Shown here piece by piece: positions 53,236 to 64,000 of a stretch of 64,000 bases of DNA; position 1 is the first letter of the stretch, and every line of letters begins with the position of its first letter. The notes below the pieces were generated by a model that ran no database searches, was not told the origin of the DNA, and saw only the letters and a program-made list of their open reading frames with translations. The position numbers and the translations under genes are program-made. The stretch is from Burkholderia contaminans. GTDB lineage: Bacteria; Pseudomonadota; Gammaproteobacteria; Burkholderiales; Burkholderiaceae. The stretch spans positions 3,596,001 through 3,660,000 of the forward strand of contig NZ_CP090640.1 in assembly GCF_029633825.1 (NCBI RefSeq). Reading direction: 5' to 3'.

Positions 53236-54657
53236 TCAGGCAATCAGCAGGTCCGGACGCCACTCGATCCGGCGCCACGCGCCGTCACCGGGCGCCCCGC
53301 CGCCGGACAAGCCGGCATCGCGATTCACGCCAAGGCGCGGCACGTAGATCAGCAAGTCGCCGGAGAACAGCAGCGGCACGTCGCGCTGCCAGGCGGGCAC
53401 GCCACGCTCCTGGAACAGGTTCTTCAGCGTACGGCCCGGGCCGCCCGGCGACGTGCGCATCCGCTCGCCGCCCGCTCGGGCACGCGCCGCCAGCCGCGCG
53501 CCGCGCAGCCGCGCCTCCGGCACCGCGTCGGCGCTTCCCGCGTCGGCCGGTGCGAACACGAACGTGCCGCGCCATCCCGGCAGGCGCCAGACTTCCTGCC
53601 CGTCCCACGCGAGCACCGCTTCCGGGTGCGGGCTCCCGGTGCCGTCGTCGGCCGGTTCGCTGCTGTCGCCCGCTTCCCAGTAGACGACGTCGCGATAAAG
53701 GCGCAGGCATTGCCCCGCGTGATCGACGCGCAGCGCATGGGCGACATTCGTGGCACGCAACTGCCGCATCATGTTGGCGAGCCGGGCAGCCGACGCGCCC
53801 GGCAAGCCGAGCCGGCGCATCCAGAAGCGCAGCAGGTTCGCGCCGCGCGTGTCGTCGAAAGCGACCAACGCGTCGCGCGACAGTGCCTGCCCGTCATCGC
53901 GCGCGGCAACGGCGAAGTCGAGTTCGGCCAGATCGTCGAGCAGTCGCTGCGCGGCCGCCGCATGCTGGGCCGCGCGGCCGAGCGCATCGCGAAAGCCCGG
54001 GAAATGCACGGCCAGCGCCGGCAGCACGTCGATGCGCAACGCATTGCGCGCGAAACGCGTGTCGTTGTTCGATTCGTCGTCGATCCATGCCAGGTCGCGC
54101 TGCGTCGCATAGCGCTCGAGTTGCGCGCGCAACAGTCGCAGCAGCGGGCGTACGCGCTCGACGCTCACGCCGTCAGGGCGGTAACGCGGCGCCATGGCGG
54201 CAAGCCCCGCGATCCCCGCGCCGCGCAGCAACTGCAGCAGCACGGTCTCGGCCTGGTCGTCCGCATGCTGCGCGAGCCACAGCGCGGCCGCGCCGTGGCG
54301 TTCGCACATCTCGTCGAGCGCCGCATAGCGCTGCTCGCGCGCCGTCGCCTCGACGCCGAGGCCGCTGTCGCGCGGCACGTCGACGCGCATCGATTCGAAT
54401 GCGACACCGAGCGCTACGGCACTCGCCTCGGCGTGCGCCACCCACGCGTCGGCGTTCGCACTCAGCCCGTGATGCACGTGCAGCGCGACGCAACGCGATG
54501 CGCCCGCGACGCGCACGGCCGCATCGAGCAGCACCGTCGAGTCGAGGCCGCCGCTGTAAGCGATCGCGATGCGTGCATCGGCCGGCATGCCGGAAAGCGC
54601 AACGCCGACCGCGTCGAGGACGACGCGGTCGGCGGAGAATTCGGTGGGTGGAATCAC
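53236..54657 (-). CDS. tilS: tRNA(Ile) lysidine synthase
   Basis: 473 aa. PP-loop ATPase motif IAYSGGLDSTVLLDA near residue 35, then LHVHHGLSANADAWVAH and LAQHADDQAETVLLQLLRGA. The substrate-binding and C-terminal TilS domains follow (RTLKNLFQERGVPAWQR). Converts C34 of tRNA-Ile2(CAU) to lysidine so that it reads AUA. Lies between accA and lysC on the same strand, the usual Burkholderia arrangement. Confidence 0.95.
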   Translation of the reverse strand: MIPPTEFSADRVVLDAVGVALSGMPADARIAIAYSGGLDSTVLLDAAVRVAGASRCVALHVHHGLSANADAWVAHAEASAVALGVAFESMRVDVPRDSGLGVEATAREQRYAALDEMCERHGAAALWLAQHADDQAETVLLQLLRGAGIAGLAAMAPRYRPDGVSVERVRPLLRLLRAQLERYATQRDLAWIDDESNNDTRFARNALRIDVLPALAVHFPGFRDALGRAAQHAAAAQRLLDDLAELDFAVAARDDGQALSRDALVAFDDTRGANLLRFWMRRLGLPGASAARLANMMRQLRATNVAHALRVDHAGQCLRLYRDVVYWEAGDSSEPADDGTGSPHPEAVLAWDGQEVWRLPGWRGTFVFAPADAGSADAVPEARLRGARLAARARAGGERMRTSPGGPGRTLKNLFQERGVPAWQRDVPLLFSGDLLIYVPRLGVNRDAGLSGGGAPGDGAWRRIEWRPDLLIA

Positions 54658-54703
54658 GAGAGGAACGCGCGCGCAGCGGCGCGCGATTGGAGGGCGCAGC
54701 CGG

Positions 54704-55675
54704 TCATGCGCCCGGCGTGGTTTCCTTGAACTTGCCGTAGGCCATCAGGCGCTCGAAGCGGCGCTCGCGCAGCGCATCGATGCTCATCCCCTGGAACTGG
54801 CGCAGCGAATCGGCCAGCGCACGGCGCAGCAGCGCGGCCATGCCCTTCGGATCACGATGCGCGCCGCCGAGCGGCTCGTTGATGATCTTGTCGATCAGGC
54901 CCAGCGCCTTCAGGCGGTGCGCGGTCAGGCCCAGCGCTTCCGCTGCTTCCGGCGCCTTCGCGGCACTCTTCCACAGGATCGACGCACAGCCTTCCGGCGA
55001 GATCACCGAGTAGGTCGAGAATTGCAGCATCATCACGGTGTCGGCCACCGCGATCGCGAGCGCGCCGCCCGAACCGCCCTCGCCGATCACCGTCGTGATG
55101 ATCGGCGTCTTCAGTTCGGCCATCACGTAAAGGTTGCGGCCGATCGCCTCCGACTGGCCGCGCTCTTCCGCGCCGATGCCCGGGTACGCGCCCGGCGTGT
55201 CGACGAACGTGAAGATCGGCAGACCGAACTTCTCGGCGAGACGCATCAGGCGTTCGGCCTTGCGATAGCCTTCCGGACGCGGCATCCCGAAGTTGCGCGC
55301 GGCGCGCTCCTTCGTGTCGCGGCCCTTCTGGTGACCGATCACCATGCACGGATGGCCGCCGAAGCGCGCGAGGCCGCCGACGATCGACACGTCGTCCGCG
55401 AATGCGCGGTCGCCGTGCAGCTCGTGAAAATCGGTAAACAGCTCCGCAACGTAATCGAGCGTGTACGGACGCTGCGGATGCCGCGCGATCTGCGAGACCT
55501 GCCACGGCGACAGGTTCGCGTAGAGGTCTTTCGTCAGTTGCTGGCTTTTCTTCGACAACCGCTCGATTTCTTCCGAAATGTCGACAGCCGAGTCGTCCTG
55601 CACGAATCGCAGCTCTTCGATCTTGGCCTCGAGTTCGGCGATCGGCTGTTCGAAATCCAGAAACGTGGTCTTCAT
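54704..55675 (-). CDS. accA: acetyl-CoA carboxylase carboxyltransferase subunit alpha
   Basis: 323 aa, normal length. [20 protein letters not shown] start; [60 protein letters not shown] and [15 protein letters not shown] are family signatures. With AccD it moves the carboxyl group from biotin to acetyl-CoA, the committed step of fatty-acid synthesis. Lies 46 bases upstream of tilS on the same strand. Confidence 0.97.
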   Translation of the reverse strand: MKTTFLDFEQPIAELEAKIEELRFVQDDSAVDISEEIERLSKKSQQLTKDLYANLSPWQVSQIARHPQRPYTLDYVAELFTDFHELHGDRAFADDVSIVGGLARFGGHPCMVIGHQKGRDTKERAARNFGMPRPEGYRKAERLMRLAEKFGLPIFTFVDTPGAYPGIGAEERGQSEAIGRNLYVMAELKTPIITTVIGEGGSGGALAIAVADTVMMLQFSTYSVISPEGCASILWKSAAKAPEAAEALGLTAHRLKALGLIDKIINEPLGGAHRDPKGMAALLRRALADSLRQFQGMSIDALRERRFERLMAYGKFKETTPGA

Positions 55676-55778
55676 GTGTTCGAATCCTTGGGTCTTGCGG
55701 CAGCGCGTATTCTACCCGCGCGGGCGACGCTCAAAACCGGCTCTCAACTATTGACGTTTAAAACCCGATAGCCGCCAC

Positions 55779-56606
55779 TCAGGCGTCGGCGTCGGGTGCA
55801 TCGAGGCTGCGCCACATGTACCAGGTCGCGACGGTGCGCCACGGTTCCCAGTTGGCGGCAACCTCACGCGCCTCGCTGCGCGTGACGGGTTCCCCGCTGA
55901 AGTAATTGACGCTGATCGCGCGGATCAGGCCCGGGTCGTCGAGCGGCAGGACGTCCGGCCGCGACAAATTGAAGATCAGGAACATCTCGGCCGTCCAGCG
56001 ACTGATGCCGCGGATCTGCGTGAGTTCCGCGATCACGTCCTCGTCGTCCATCGACGTCCATTTGTCGACGTGCAGCGCACCCGACACGAAATGCTGCGCG
56101 AGATCGAGGATGTATTCCGTCTTGCGCTTCGACAGCCCGCACGCGATCAGCTTGTCGGCGCCGAGCCGGATCACCGGCTGCGGCGCGAGTTTCGGACAGG
56201 CATCGCCGATGCGCGCCCACAGCGACTGCGCGGACGGCACTGAAATCTGCTGGCCGACGACCGAGCGCGCGAGCGTGACGAACGGATCGCCGCGCTTCAC
56301 GAGATGCGCGGGACCGAACTTCGGAATCAGTTTCTTCAGGATCCGGTCGCGCTTGACGAGGTCGGCGCATGCCTTGTCCCAGTATGCAGGACGCACGACG
56401 ACCTCCTCGCCGTCCGCTTCGGACGCACGGGCCTTGCGGGCCGCGTCGGCGGCCGGCAACGCAGCCGCCGGCTGCGCATGACCGTTGAGCGCGCCGTTCG
56501 GCACGGCGCGCGTCGCGTCCGTCTTCGCCGGCGGCACGCGCTTGGCTGCCGGACGCGCGGCGACCGGGGTCGCGCGCCTGACCGGCGCTTTTCTGGCCGT
56601 TGCCAT
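55779..56606 (-). CDS. DNA-3-methyladenine glycosylase II-like (HhH-GPD) protein
   Basis: 275 aa. The first ~60 residues are Ala/Lys/Arg-rich and disordered. The HhH-GPD domain follows: FVTLARSVVGQQISVPSAQS, LIACGLSKRKTEYILDLAQH and the helix-hairpin-helix GISRWTAEMFLIFNL with the catalytic Asp in PLDDPGLIRAI. Excises alkylated bases in base-excision repair. Closest in layout to AlkA-like bacterial enzymes without the N-terminal AlkA domain. Lies between cysS and accA on the same strand. Confidence 0.9.
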   Translation of the reverse strand: MATARKAPVRRATPVAARPAAKRVPPAKTDATRAVPNGALNGHAQPAAALPAADAARKARASEADGEEVVVRPAYWDKACADLVKRDRILKKLIPKFGPAHLVKRGDPFVTLARSVVGQQISVPSAQSLWARIGDACPKLAPQPVIRLGADKLIACGLSKRKTEYILDLAQHFVSGALHVDKWTSMDDEDVIAELTQIRGISRWTAEMFLIFNLSRPDVLPLDDPGLIRAISVNYFSGEPVTRSEAREVAANWEPWRTVATWYMWRSLDAPDADA

Positions 56607-56649
56607 CTTGCCTCCTACCTGACGGATCGGTCAGTGGAACGCGCCGCGC

Positions 56650-58047
<1,398 letters not shown>

Positions 58048-58281
58048 AGAGATGAACCGTGAGCCGAAGGAAACCGCCCTGGCGAAGCTCGCCCAGCATG
58101 CGAAACGGACGGACCATCTGCTGCGGCACCAGGCCGAGCGTCCTCGATATCACATGGGGCGGTCAGGCTGCAAGCACAGCGGTGACGGCCACGAGAGGCA
58201 AAGAAAGACTGTCTGCCGCTCGCCGGAACGCGCAGACGTTTTGTTAGAATGGCTCGGAGTATAACATTCCGATTTACGCCT

Positions 58282-59004
58282 ATGAAACCTCATCGCGGCC
58301 GCGCGCAGAGCGCTGCGACCCTCGTTGCGACCACCGTCATGGGCGTCGCGCTGACGCTTTTCGCGGCTCCCGCGGCGCATGCGCAGAAGGCCCCGGCCAC
58401 CGCCGACGGCACGCCCGAAATCGACGCATCGATCGCCGGCAAGCAGTGGAAGCAGGCGCTCGCGCAGCTCGACGCGCGCATCGCATCGAACCCGCACGAC
58501 GTGCAGGCGCAGTTCAAGCGCGGCACGGTGCTGGCCCGCCTGAACCGCGATGACGACGCGATCCAGCAGTTCGTCGCGATCACGCAGGCGTACCCCGAAC
58601 TGCCCGAGCCGTACAACAACCTTGCGGCGCTTTACGCGAAGCATGGCCGTTACGACGAAGCGCGCACCGCGCTCGTCACGGCGACGCAATCGAACCCGGG
58701 CTACTCGCTCGCATACGAGAACCTCGGCGATCTCTACCTGCGCCTCGCGGCCGAGTCGTACAAGCGCGCACAATCGCTCGGCCGCACGAGCGGCGCGACC
58801 GCGCAGCGCCTTGCCGATCTCCAGAAGATCGTGTCGCCGCCGAAGGCCGCGCCGAATGCCCGTGCAACCGCACCGGCCACGCGCGACTACGCCGACCGCG
58901 CAGCCGCGAACGTGAGCACCACCACGCTGCCGATGTCGCCGACGTTCCAGTTCAGCGGTCCGTCGGGCGCACTGGCGGCGCCGTACGTCGCGCCGTCGAA
59001 ATAA
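58282..59004 (+). CDS. periplasmic tetratricopeptide-repeat protein
   Basis: 240 aa from the ATG at 58282. A Sec signal (VATTVMGVALTLFAAPAAHA, cut before QKAPA) is followed by three to four TPR units (AQFKRGTVLARLNRDDDAIQ, EPYNNLAALYAKHGRYDEAR, SLAYENLGDLYLRLAAESYK) and a low-complexity Pro/Ala/Thr tail. Usual Burkholderia neighbour of the ppiA-ppiB-lpxH cluster. Probably a scaffold in the periplasm; specific partner unknown. Confidence 0.88.
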   Translation: MKPHRGRAQSAATLVATTVMGVALTLFAAPAAHAQKAPATADGTPEIDASIAGKQWKQALAQLDARIASNPHDVQAQFKRGTVLARLNRDDDAIQQFVAITQAYPELPEPYNNLAALYAKHGRYDEARTALVTATQSNPGYSLAYENLGDLYLRLAAESYKRAQSLGRTSGATAQRLADLQKIVSPPKAAPNARATAPATRDYADRAAANVSTTTLPMSPTFQFSGPSGALAAPYVAPSK

Positions 59005-59043
59005 GCGGCGCGGCCTTCTTTCCCTCCCAACCTGAGGATCGCA

Positions 59044-59625
59044 ATGAAACGTCTGTTGCTGGCGCTTGGCGGCGCCGCCCTTCTCGCGACCGCGACCGCA
59101 CCTGCGTTCGCGCAATCGGCTACCGCGCACCCCGTCGTGCAGCTGAAGACCTCGCAGGGCGACATCCGCGTCGAGCTCTACCCGGAGAAGGCGCCGAAGT
59201 CCGTCGCCAACTTCCTCGATTACGTGAAGGCCGGCCAGTACAACGGCACGATCTTCCATCGCGTGATCAAGGGCTTCATGATCCAGGGCGGCGGCTACAA
59301 GACCAACTTCGAGGAGAAGCCGACCCGCGCGCCGATCCCGCTGGAGAGCCGCAATGGTCTGAAGAACCTGACGGGCACGATCGCGATGGCACGCACGAGC
59401 GATCCGAACTCGGCCACCGCGCAGTTCTTCATCAACACGGTCGACAACAGCGGCCTCGACTACCCGAACCCGGACGGCAACGGCTATGCGGTGTTCGGCA
59501 AGGTCGTGTCGGGCCTCGACGTCGTGAAGAAGATCGAAGGCGTCGCGACGACCTCGCGCGGCCCGATGCAGGACGTGCCCGCGCAACCGATCGTGATCGA
59601 ATCGGCCAGCATCGTCTCGAAGTAA
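59044..59625 (+). CDS. ppiA: periplasmic peptidyl-prolyl cis-trans isomerase (cyclophilin)
   Basis: 193 aa with a Sec signal peptide (LLLALGGAALLATATAPAFA, cleaved before QSATA). The cyclophilin core follows: [35 protein letters not shown] and [19 protein letters not shown]. Helps proline-limited folding in the periplasm. GAGG lies upstream of the ATG. Followed by its cytoplasmic paralogue. Confidence 0.94.
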   Translation: MKRLLLALGGAALLATATAPAFAQSATAHPVVQLKTSQGDIRVELYPEKAPKSVANFLDYVKAGQYNGTIFHRVIKGFMIQGGGYKTNFEEKPTRAPIPLESRNGLKNLTGTIAMARTSDPNSATAQFFINTVDNSGLDYPNPDGNGYAVFGKVVSGLDVVKKIEGVATTSRGPMQDVPAQPIVIESASIVSK

Positions 59626-59650
59626 GAACCTGCCGGCACGTCCGGCGCCT

Positions 59651-59681
59651 CACGCGGCCGCGTCGCACGACCGGCCGCGTG
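59651..59681. repeat. hairpin between ppiA and ppiB
   Basis: Perfect 10-base arms CACGCGGCCG (59651-59660) and CGGCCGCGTG (59672-59681). No T-run follows, so it is more likely an mRNA stability or processing element than a terminator. Confidence 0.65.
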
Positions 59682-59713
59682 CCATTTAAACCGCCTCACC
59701 GAAGGAATTCATC

Positions 59714-60205
59714 ATGGTTGAACTGCATACGAACCACGGCGTGATCAAGCTCGAGCTCGACGCCGCGAAGGCACCGAAGACGGTCGAGAACTTCCTGAAC
59801 TACGTGAAGAAGGGCCACTACGACGGCACCGTGTTCCATCGCGTGATCAACGGCTTCATGATCCAGGGCGGCGGCTTCGAGCCGGGCCTGAAGCAGAAGC
59901 CGACCGATGCGCCGATCGACAACGAGGCGAACAACGGCCTGAAGAACGACAACTACACGGTCGCGATGGCGCGCACGAACGATCCGCACTCGGCGACCGC
60001 CCAGTTCTTCATCAACGTGAACGACAACGACTTCCTGAACCATTCGTCGCCGACGCCGCAGGGCTGGGGCTACGCCGTGTTCGGCAAGGTCGTCGAAGGC
60101 CAGGACGTGGTCGACAAGATCAAGGGCGTCAAGACGGGCAACGCCGGTTTCCACCAGGACGTGCCGACTGACGACGTCGTGATCGAGAAGGCCGTCGTGG
60201 TCTGA
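59714..60205 (+). CDS. ppiB: cytoplasmic peptidyl-prolyl cis-trans isomerase (cyclophilin)
   Basis: 163 aa, no signal peptide. Cyclophilin motifs [60 protein letters not shown] and [20 protein letters not shown]. Clearly related to the upstream ppiA gene. Followed by lpxH after 23 bases. Confidence 0.96.
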   Translation: MVELHTNHGVIKLELDAAKAPKTVENFLNYVKKGHYDGTVFHRVINGFMIQGGGFEPGLKQKPTDAPIDNEANNGLKNDNYTVAMARTNDPHSATAQFFINVNDNDFLNHSSPTPQGWGYAVFGKVVEGQDVVDKIKGVKTGNAGFHQDVPTDDVVIEKAVVV

Positions 60206-60228
60206 CGCGTCGTTACGGAGGCACTTCG

Positions 60229-61029
60229 ATGTTGCAGGAGAGTCCGCCGCGAAGCGTCTCCGCGGGCGTGCCGGGCGAGCGCGAATACGCGCAAGCCGCA
60301 CGCCCGTTCCTGTTTCTCTCCGATCTGCACCTGAGCGAAGCGATTCCGAAGACGGTCGCTGCGTTCGAGCATTTCGTGAAATACACCGCCGACAGCGCCG
60401 ACTCGGTGTTCATCCTCGGCGACCTGTTCGAATACTGGATCGGCGACGACATCCTCGACGACGATCCATTTGCAGCACGCATGGCCGCGCTGATGCACAC
60501 GTTCTCGGAGCGCGGCATTGCACTCTACGTGATGCACGGCAATCGCGATTTCCTGCTCGGCCGGCGCTTCATGAAGGCAGCCGGCGCGATGCTGCTACCG
60601 GATCCTTCGCTGATCATGGCATTCGGCCAGCGCATCGTGCTCGCCCATGGCGACGCACAATGCACGGCCGACCGCGGCTACCAGGTGTTCCGCCGCTTCG
60701 CACGCAACCGCGCTGCGCAATGGCTGTTTCTCGCATGGCCGTTCCGCTGGCGCCGCGCGCTCGCGCAGCGCATGCGCTCGAACAGCGAAGCGGGCCGGAT
60801 GCGCCCCGCTTCGGCGATTTACGATGTCACGCGTGACGGCGTGGCCGCGCTGTTCCGGAAAAGCCGCGCGAGCGTGATCATTCACGGCCACACGCACCGC
60901 CCTGCGCGGCACATGGAACCAGGTGGCATCCGCTGGGTGCTGCCCGACTGGGATCTCGACCACGGCAAGCCGCGCGGCGGCTACCTGCGCGTCGATGCGG
61001 AAGGCATCCACGCGATGCCGCTCGACTGA
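60229..61029 (+). CDS. lpxH: UDP-2,3-diacylglucosamine diphosphatase
   Basis: 266 aa. Calcineurin-like metallophosphoesterase: FLFLSDLHLSE (D-x-H), ILGDLFEYWIGDD, MHGNRDFLLG, VLAHGD and IIHGHTHRPARH. Removes UMP from UDP-2,3-diacylglucosamine in lipid A synthesis at the inner membrane. GGAGG lies just upstream of the ATG. Confidence 0.96.
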   Translation: MLQESPPRSVSAGVPGEREYAQAARPFLFLSDLHLSEAIPKTVAAFEHFVKYTADSADSVFILGDLFEYWIGDDILDDDPFAARMAALMHTFSERGIALYVMHGNRDFLLGRRFMKAAGAMLLPDPSLIMAFGQRIVLAHGDAQCTADRGYQVFRRFARNRAAQWLFLAWPFRWRRALAQRMRSNSEAGRMRPASAIYDVTRDGVAALFRKSRASVIIHGHTHRPARHMEPGGIRWVLPDWDLDHGKPRGGYLRVDAEGIHAMPLD

Positions 61030-61077
61030 CACCGCCGCTGCCGTCGCACCAACCGGCAACAGCGGGCATCCATTGAA

Positions 61078-61851
61078 TTACACCTGGCGCTCGACCGACT
61101 TGCCTTCCAGCACGGCCGACAGCCGGCGCAGATCGAGGCGCGCCGCATCGGCGCCCTGCAGCGTTTCCAGATGCGTGCCGAGCCGCTCGAGTGCGGCGAC
61201 GATCTCGTCGACGCGGCGGCTTTCCTTCGCCGCATGATCGATCAGGCCATGAATCGCAAGCGACATCGGATCGTCGGCATTCGGCGTGATCCCGTATGCG
61301 CAGAACGCCGCGCGTTCGGGCTGCGACTTCGGCTGCGCCGGCATCACGATGCGCGCCGGATTGCCGACCGCCGTACCGCCCGCCGGCACCGGCTTCACGA
61401 CGACCGCATTCGAGCCGATCTTCGCGCCCGCACCGACCGTGAAGCCGCCGAGCACCTTCGCGCCGGCGCCGACGATCACACCGGCCTCGAGCGTCGGGTG
61501 GCGCTTGGCGCCGCGCGTGAGCGACGTGCCGCCCAGCGTCACGCCCTGATAGATCGTGCAATCGTCGCCGACGATCGCCGTCTCGCCGATCACGACGCCC
61601 ATCCCGTGATCGATGAACACGCGCCGGCCGATCGTCGCGCCGGGGTGAATCTCGATCCCCGTCAGGAACCGGCCGGCCTGCGATGCGAAACGCGCGAGCC
61701 AGAAGCGCTTCGCGCGCCAGCATGCGTGTGCGAAACGATGCAGCACGAGCGCATGCAACCCCGGATAACAGGTCAGCACTTCCCATGCACTGCGAGCGGC
61801 GGGATCCCGCTCGCGAATCGTTGCAACGTCTTCGCGCAGTCTCGTGAACAT
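61078..61851 (-). CDS. cysE: serine O-acetyltransferase
   Basis: 257 aa from the ATG at 61851 ([20 protein letters not shown]); an upstream start at 61881 is less likely. Short N-terminal helical domain, then left-handed beta-helix hexapeptide repeats: [60 protein letters not shown]. Makes O-acetylserine, the first step of cysteine synthesis. The C-terminal ~80 residues are a helical extension beyond the beta-helix. Tail to tail with lpxH. Confidence 0.95.
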   Translation of the reverse strand: MFTRLREDVATIRERDPAARSAWEVLTCYPGLHALVLHRFAHACWRAKRFWLARFASQAGRFLTGIEIHPGATIGRRVFIDHGMGVVIGETAIVGDDCTIYQGVTLGGTSLTRGAKRHPTLEAGVIVGAGAKVLGGFTVGAGAKIGSNAVVVKPVPAGGTAVGNPARIVMPAQPKSQPERAAFCAYGITPNADDPMSLAIHGLIDHAAKESRRVDEIVAALERLGTHLETLQGADAARLDLRRLSAVLEGKSVERQV

Positions 61852-62151
61852 GATGTGGTCTGGGAAAAGGCCGGCGCGCATCGCCGACGATGACCGGCCG
61901 TTATCGCGCCGGGTAATTTACTTATGACGTTTGGCGATTGTAGGGCGAGTCACGAACGGCCGCACGCGCTCGCCAGTTCACCCCGCAGACGGCGCGGGTA
62001 TTCGGGCGGAACGCTTGCAGTTGCCGGGTTTGCGGGGTGGTCGACCAAGTGGAGCAAGCCGCCCCGGCGCTTTCGGTGGCCAACCCGGCACCCGTCGACG
62101 GGGGTGGTTGCCCCGCGCGCCGGGACTTCCGGCAATCCGTGCGCCGACCGC

Positions 62152-62976
62152 TTACGCGTCGCCGCCGGGCTTGCCCGATTTCAGCAGGATGTGCTTCGCG
62201 ACACCGCGCAGGATGTTGACCTCCTCGCGCTCGAGGCCCGTGCGTGCGAACAGCCGCCGCAGCCGCGGCATCAGCTTCTTCGGATTGCGCGGATCGAGGA
62301 AATCGAGCGCGATCAGCGCGTTCTCGAGGTGCACGTACATCCGCTCGATCTCGTCGCTCTGCGCAAGCGTGCCGGCTTCGGCCGACGGTTGCGCCGGCGG
62401 CTCGCTCGCCTGCTCGAGAAACGCGACGCGCAACTCGTACGCAAGCACCTGCACGGCCTGTGCGAGATTCAGCGAACTGTAGGCCGGGTTCGCTGGAATA
62501 TGGGCCAGCGCGCTGCACTGCTCGACATGCTCGTTCGCGAGGCCCGTGCGCTCGTTGCCGAACACGAGCGCGATGTCGCCCGTGCCGACCTGCGCGCACG
62601 CCTGCCTGGCCGCGGCACGCGGCGCCAGGCGCGGCGGCCCGTATTCGCGCGCGCGTGCGGTCAGCGCGATCGACCAGTGAACGCCGGACAGCGCGTCGCC
62701 GAGCGTCGGCACGACGTGCGCGGACGCGAGGACGTCGTCCGCGCCGCTGGCCATCGCGATCGCCTCGGGATCGCTCTGCACGTGCGGCACGCGCGGCGCG
62801 ACCAGCACGAGACGTGAAAATCCCATCGTTTTCAGTGCGCGGGCAGCCGCCCCGACATTGCCGGGATGGCTCGGCTCGACGAGCACGAAACGGGTGGACG
62901 TGAAGCCGCCGGACGGCGACCAGGACGAGGCCGCGCCCGGCTCGGACGGCGCGGCGGTGATCTGCGGGGTTTCCAC
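62152..62976 (-). CDS. trmJ: tRNA (cytidine/uridine-2'-O-)-methyltransferase TrmJ (SpoU family)
   Basis: About 274 aa from a GTG at 62976; other starts (ATG at 63021 or 63093) keep the frame open and cannot be excluded. SPOUT fold: [40 protein letters not shown] and the knot [22 protein letters not shown]-terminal helical extension includes [20 protein letters not shown]. Methylates position 32 of some tRNAs. Divergent from suhB. Confidence 0.92.
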   Translation of the reverse strand: METPQITAAPSEPGAASSWSPSGGFTSTRFVLVEPSHPGNVGAAARALKTMGFSRLVLVAPRVPHVQSDPEAIAMASGADDVLASAHVVPTLGDALSGVHWSIALTARAREYGPPRLAPRAAARQACAQVGTGDIALVFGNERTGLANEHVEQCSALAHIPANPAYSSLNLAQAVQVLAYELRVAFLEQASEPPAQPSAEAGTLAQSDEIERMYVHLENALIALDFLDPRNPKKLMPRLRRLFARTGLEREEVNILRGVAKHILLKSGKPGGDA

Positions 62977-63256
62977 TACGATACGACTCGGTTCATCAGA
63001 ATGGCAGTATGGTATCGCCATCGTCGCAGCAAACCCACTCGTCCGGACGGATAGTGGGGGTTTCCCCGTATTCCGGTTACCTGAAACCGCCAAAAATCGG
63101 GTAAAATCATGCCCTTACGCGTTGCGCACCGTGCAGCGCGGGTCGTACCCCGTTCTTTGTCAATTCGCGTCTCATCTCGCCTGCCGCGCTTGCGCCGCGC
63201 CGGGCGGTTGTTCCACTTCGTGGCGGCCCGTGCCGCCGGCTACAGGATCCAGGCTC

Positions 63257-64000
63257 ATGCATCCCATGCTCAACATTGCTGTCAAGGCTGCGCGCCGCGC
63301 CGGACAGATCATCAATCGCGCTTCCCTCGATCTCGACCTGATCGAGATCCGCAAGAAGCAGCAGAACGACTTCGTCACCGAAGTGGACAAGGCCGCCGAA
63401 GACGCGATCATCGAGACGCTGAAGACCGCCTACCCCGACCACGCGATCCTCGCGGAAGAATCGGGCGAATCGGAGAACGAATCCGAATTCAAGTGGATCA
63501 TCGATCCGCTCGACGGCACGACCAACTTCATCCACGGCTTCCCGTACTACTGCGTATCGATCGCGCTCGAGCACAAGGGCGTCGTCACGCAGGCTGTCGT
63601 CTACGATCCGAACAAGAACGACCTGTTCACGGCCACCCGCGGCCGCGGCGCGTACCTGAACGACCGCCGCATCCGCGTCGGCCGCCGCGACCGCCTGTCG
63701 GACGCACTGGTCGGCACGGGCTTCCCGTTCCGCGAAAAGGACGGCCTCGATGCCTACGCGCGCCTCTTCACCGAAATGACGCAGGCCTGCACGGGCCTGC
63801 GCCGTCCGGGCGCAGCCGCACTCGATCTCGCGAACGTCGCGGCCGGCCGCCTCGACGCGTTCTTCGAACAGGGCATCAACGTGTGGGACATGGCGGCGGG
63901 CAGCCTGCTGATCACCGAGGCCGGTGGCCTCGTCGGCAACTACACGGGCGACGCCGACTTCCTGCATCGCCATGAAATCGTCGCCGCGAATCCGAAGATC
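63257..64000 (+). CDS. suhB: inositol monophosphatase family protein (3' end cut by window)
   Basis: 248 codons to the window edge from the ATG at 63257 ([20 protein letters not shown]). Metal-binding motifs: [45 protein letters not shown] and [17 protein letters not shown]. Hydrolyses inositol-1-phosphate; SuhB also takes part in rRNA antitermination. About 20 residues are probably missing at the end. Confidence 0.96.
   Translation, partial: MHPMLNIAVKAARRAGQIINRASLDLDLIEIRKKQQNDFVTEVDKAAEDAIIETLKTAYPDHAILAEESGESENESEFKWIIDPLDGTTNFIHGFPYYCVSIALEHKGVVTQAVVYDPNKNDLFTATRGRGAYLNDRRIRVGRRDRLSDALVGTGFPFREKDGLDAYARLFTEMTQACTGLRRPGAAALDLANVAAGRLDAFFEQGINVWDMAAGSLLITEAGGLVGNYTGDADFLHRHEIVAANPKI

Noticed and set aside
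53190..54740. Plus-strand open frame of 516 codons
   Set aside because: Antisense to tilS with an Arg/Ala-dominated translation; a shadow.
58150..59586. Minus-strand open frame of 478 codons
   Set aside because: Antisense to the TPR and ppiA genes, whose products are clear; Arg-rich shadow.

Overview
The right-hand 12.5 kb (51.4-64 kb) is high-GC housekeeping DNA with the gene set and order expected of a Burkholderia (Betaproteobacteria) chromosome: tRNA-Ser(GCU), lysC, tilS, accA, an AlkA-like glycosylase, cysS, a TPR protein, ppiA, ppiB, lpxH, cysE, trmJ and suhB. The remaining 51 kb is a patchwork of accessory DNA with lower and uneven GC. It abuts the 3' end of the tRNA-Ser gene, a classic integration site. 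No integrase gene is visible, so the island either extends beyond the left edge or has lost its integrase.

Left to right: (1) 1-4.4 kb, the N-terminal 1,482 codons of a NERD / double protein-kinase-like / superfamily-1 helicase protein. (2) 4.8-16 kb, a type VI secretion vgrG island: vgrG, a DUF2169 adaptor, a DUF4150 (PAAR-like) lipase effector, an ankyrin lipoprotein (likely its immunity protein), a Tox-GHH2 nuclease effector and a beta-propeller-like protein (likely its immunity protein), with an orphan tssF on the opposite strand. (3) 16.1-17.3 kb, a protein made of six zinc-finger repeats. (4) 17.6-26 kb, a module of the kind found on plasmids and integrative elements: DUF932, YqaJ recombinase, an RDF-like protein, a membrane protein with a helix-turn-helix-like tail, DUF4942, small proteins and a broken peptidase-like gene. 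(5) 26.2-31.1 kb, a HEPN-type two-gene pair, an XRE regulator and two lipoproteins. (6) 31.4-45 kb, a dense defence-type region: two PD-(D/E)XK-like genes, an H-NS-like protein, a HEPN_LA2681 protein, an AlbA/Schlafen-domain protein, a vWA-PP2C-kinase triad beside a HEPN-like gene, and one more HEPN-like gene. (7) 45-51.2 kb, a small satellite-like unit: membrane protein, inovirus Gp2/YagK-YfjJ-type Rep and AlpA-type regulator, with hairpins and phased 10-bp repeats.

The most unusual points are: four unrelated proteins carrying an R-x4-H HEPN RNase motif in 19 kb; an ATGA-coupled nuclease-like plus partner pair at 33-35.4 kb that I cannot assign; two paralogous membrane/HTH proteins whose own genes are dotted with short dyad words (AGTCACG in one, AGTCGC in the other); a perfectly 10-bp-phased TCCA repeat array near the Rep gene; and a degenerate tRNA-like sequence with a CAT anticodon. 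All functional statements rest on reading motifs by eye; no database search was possible.
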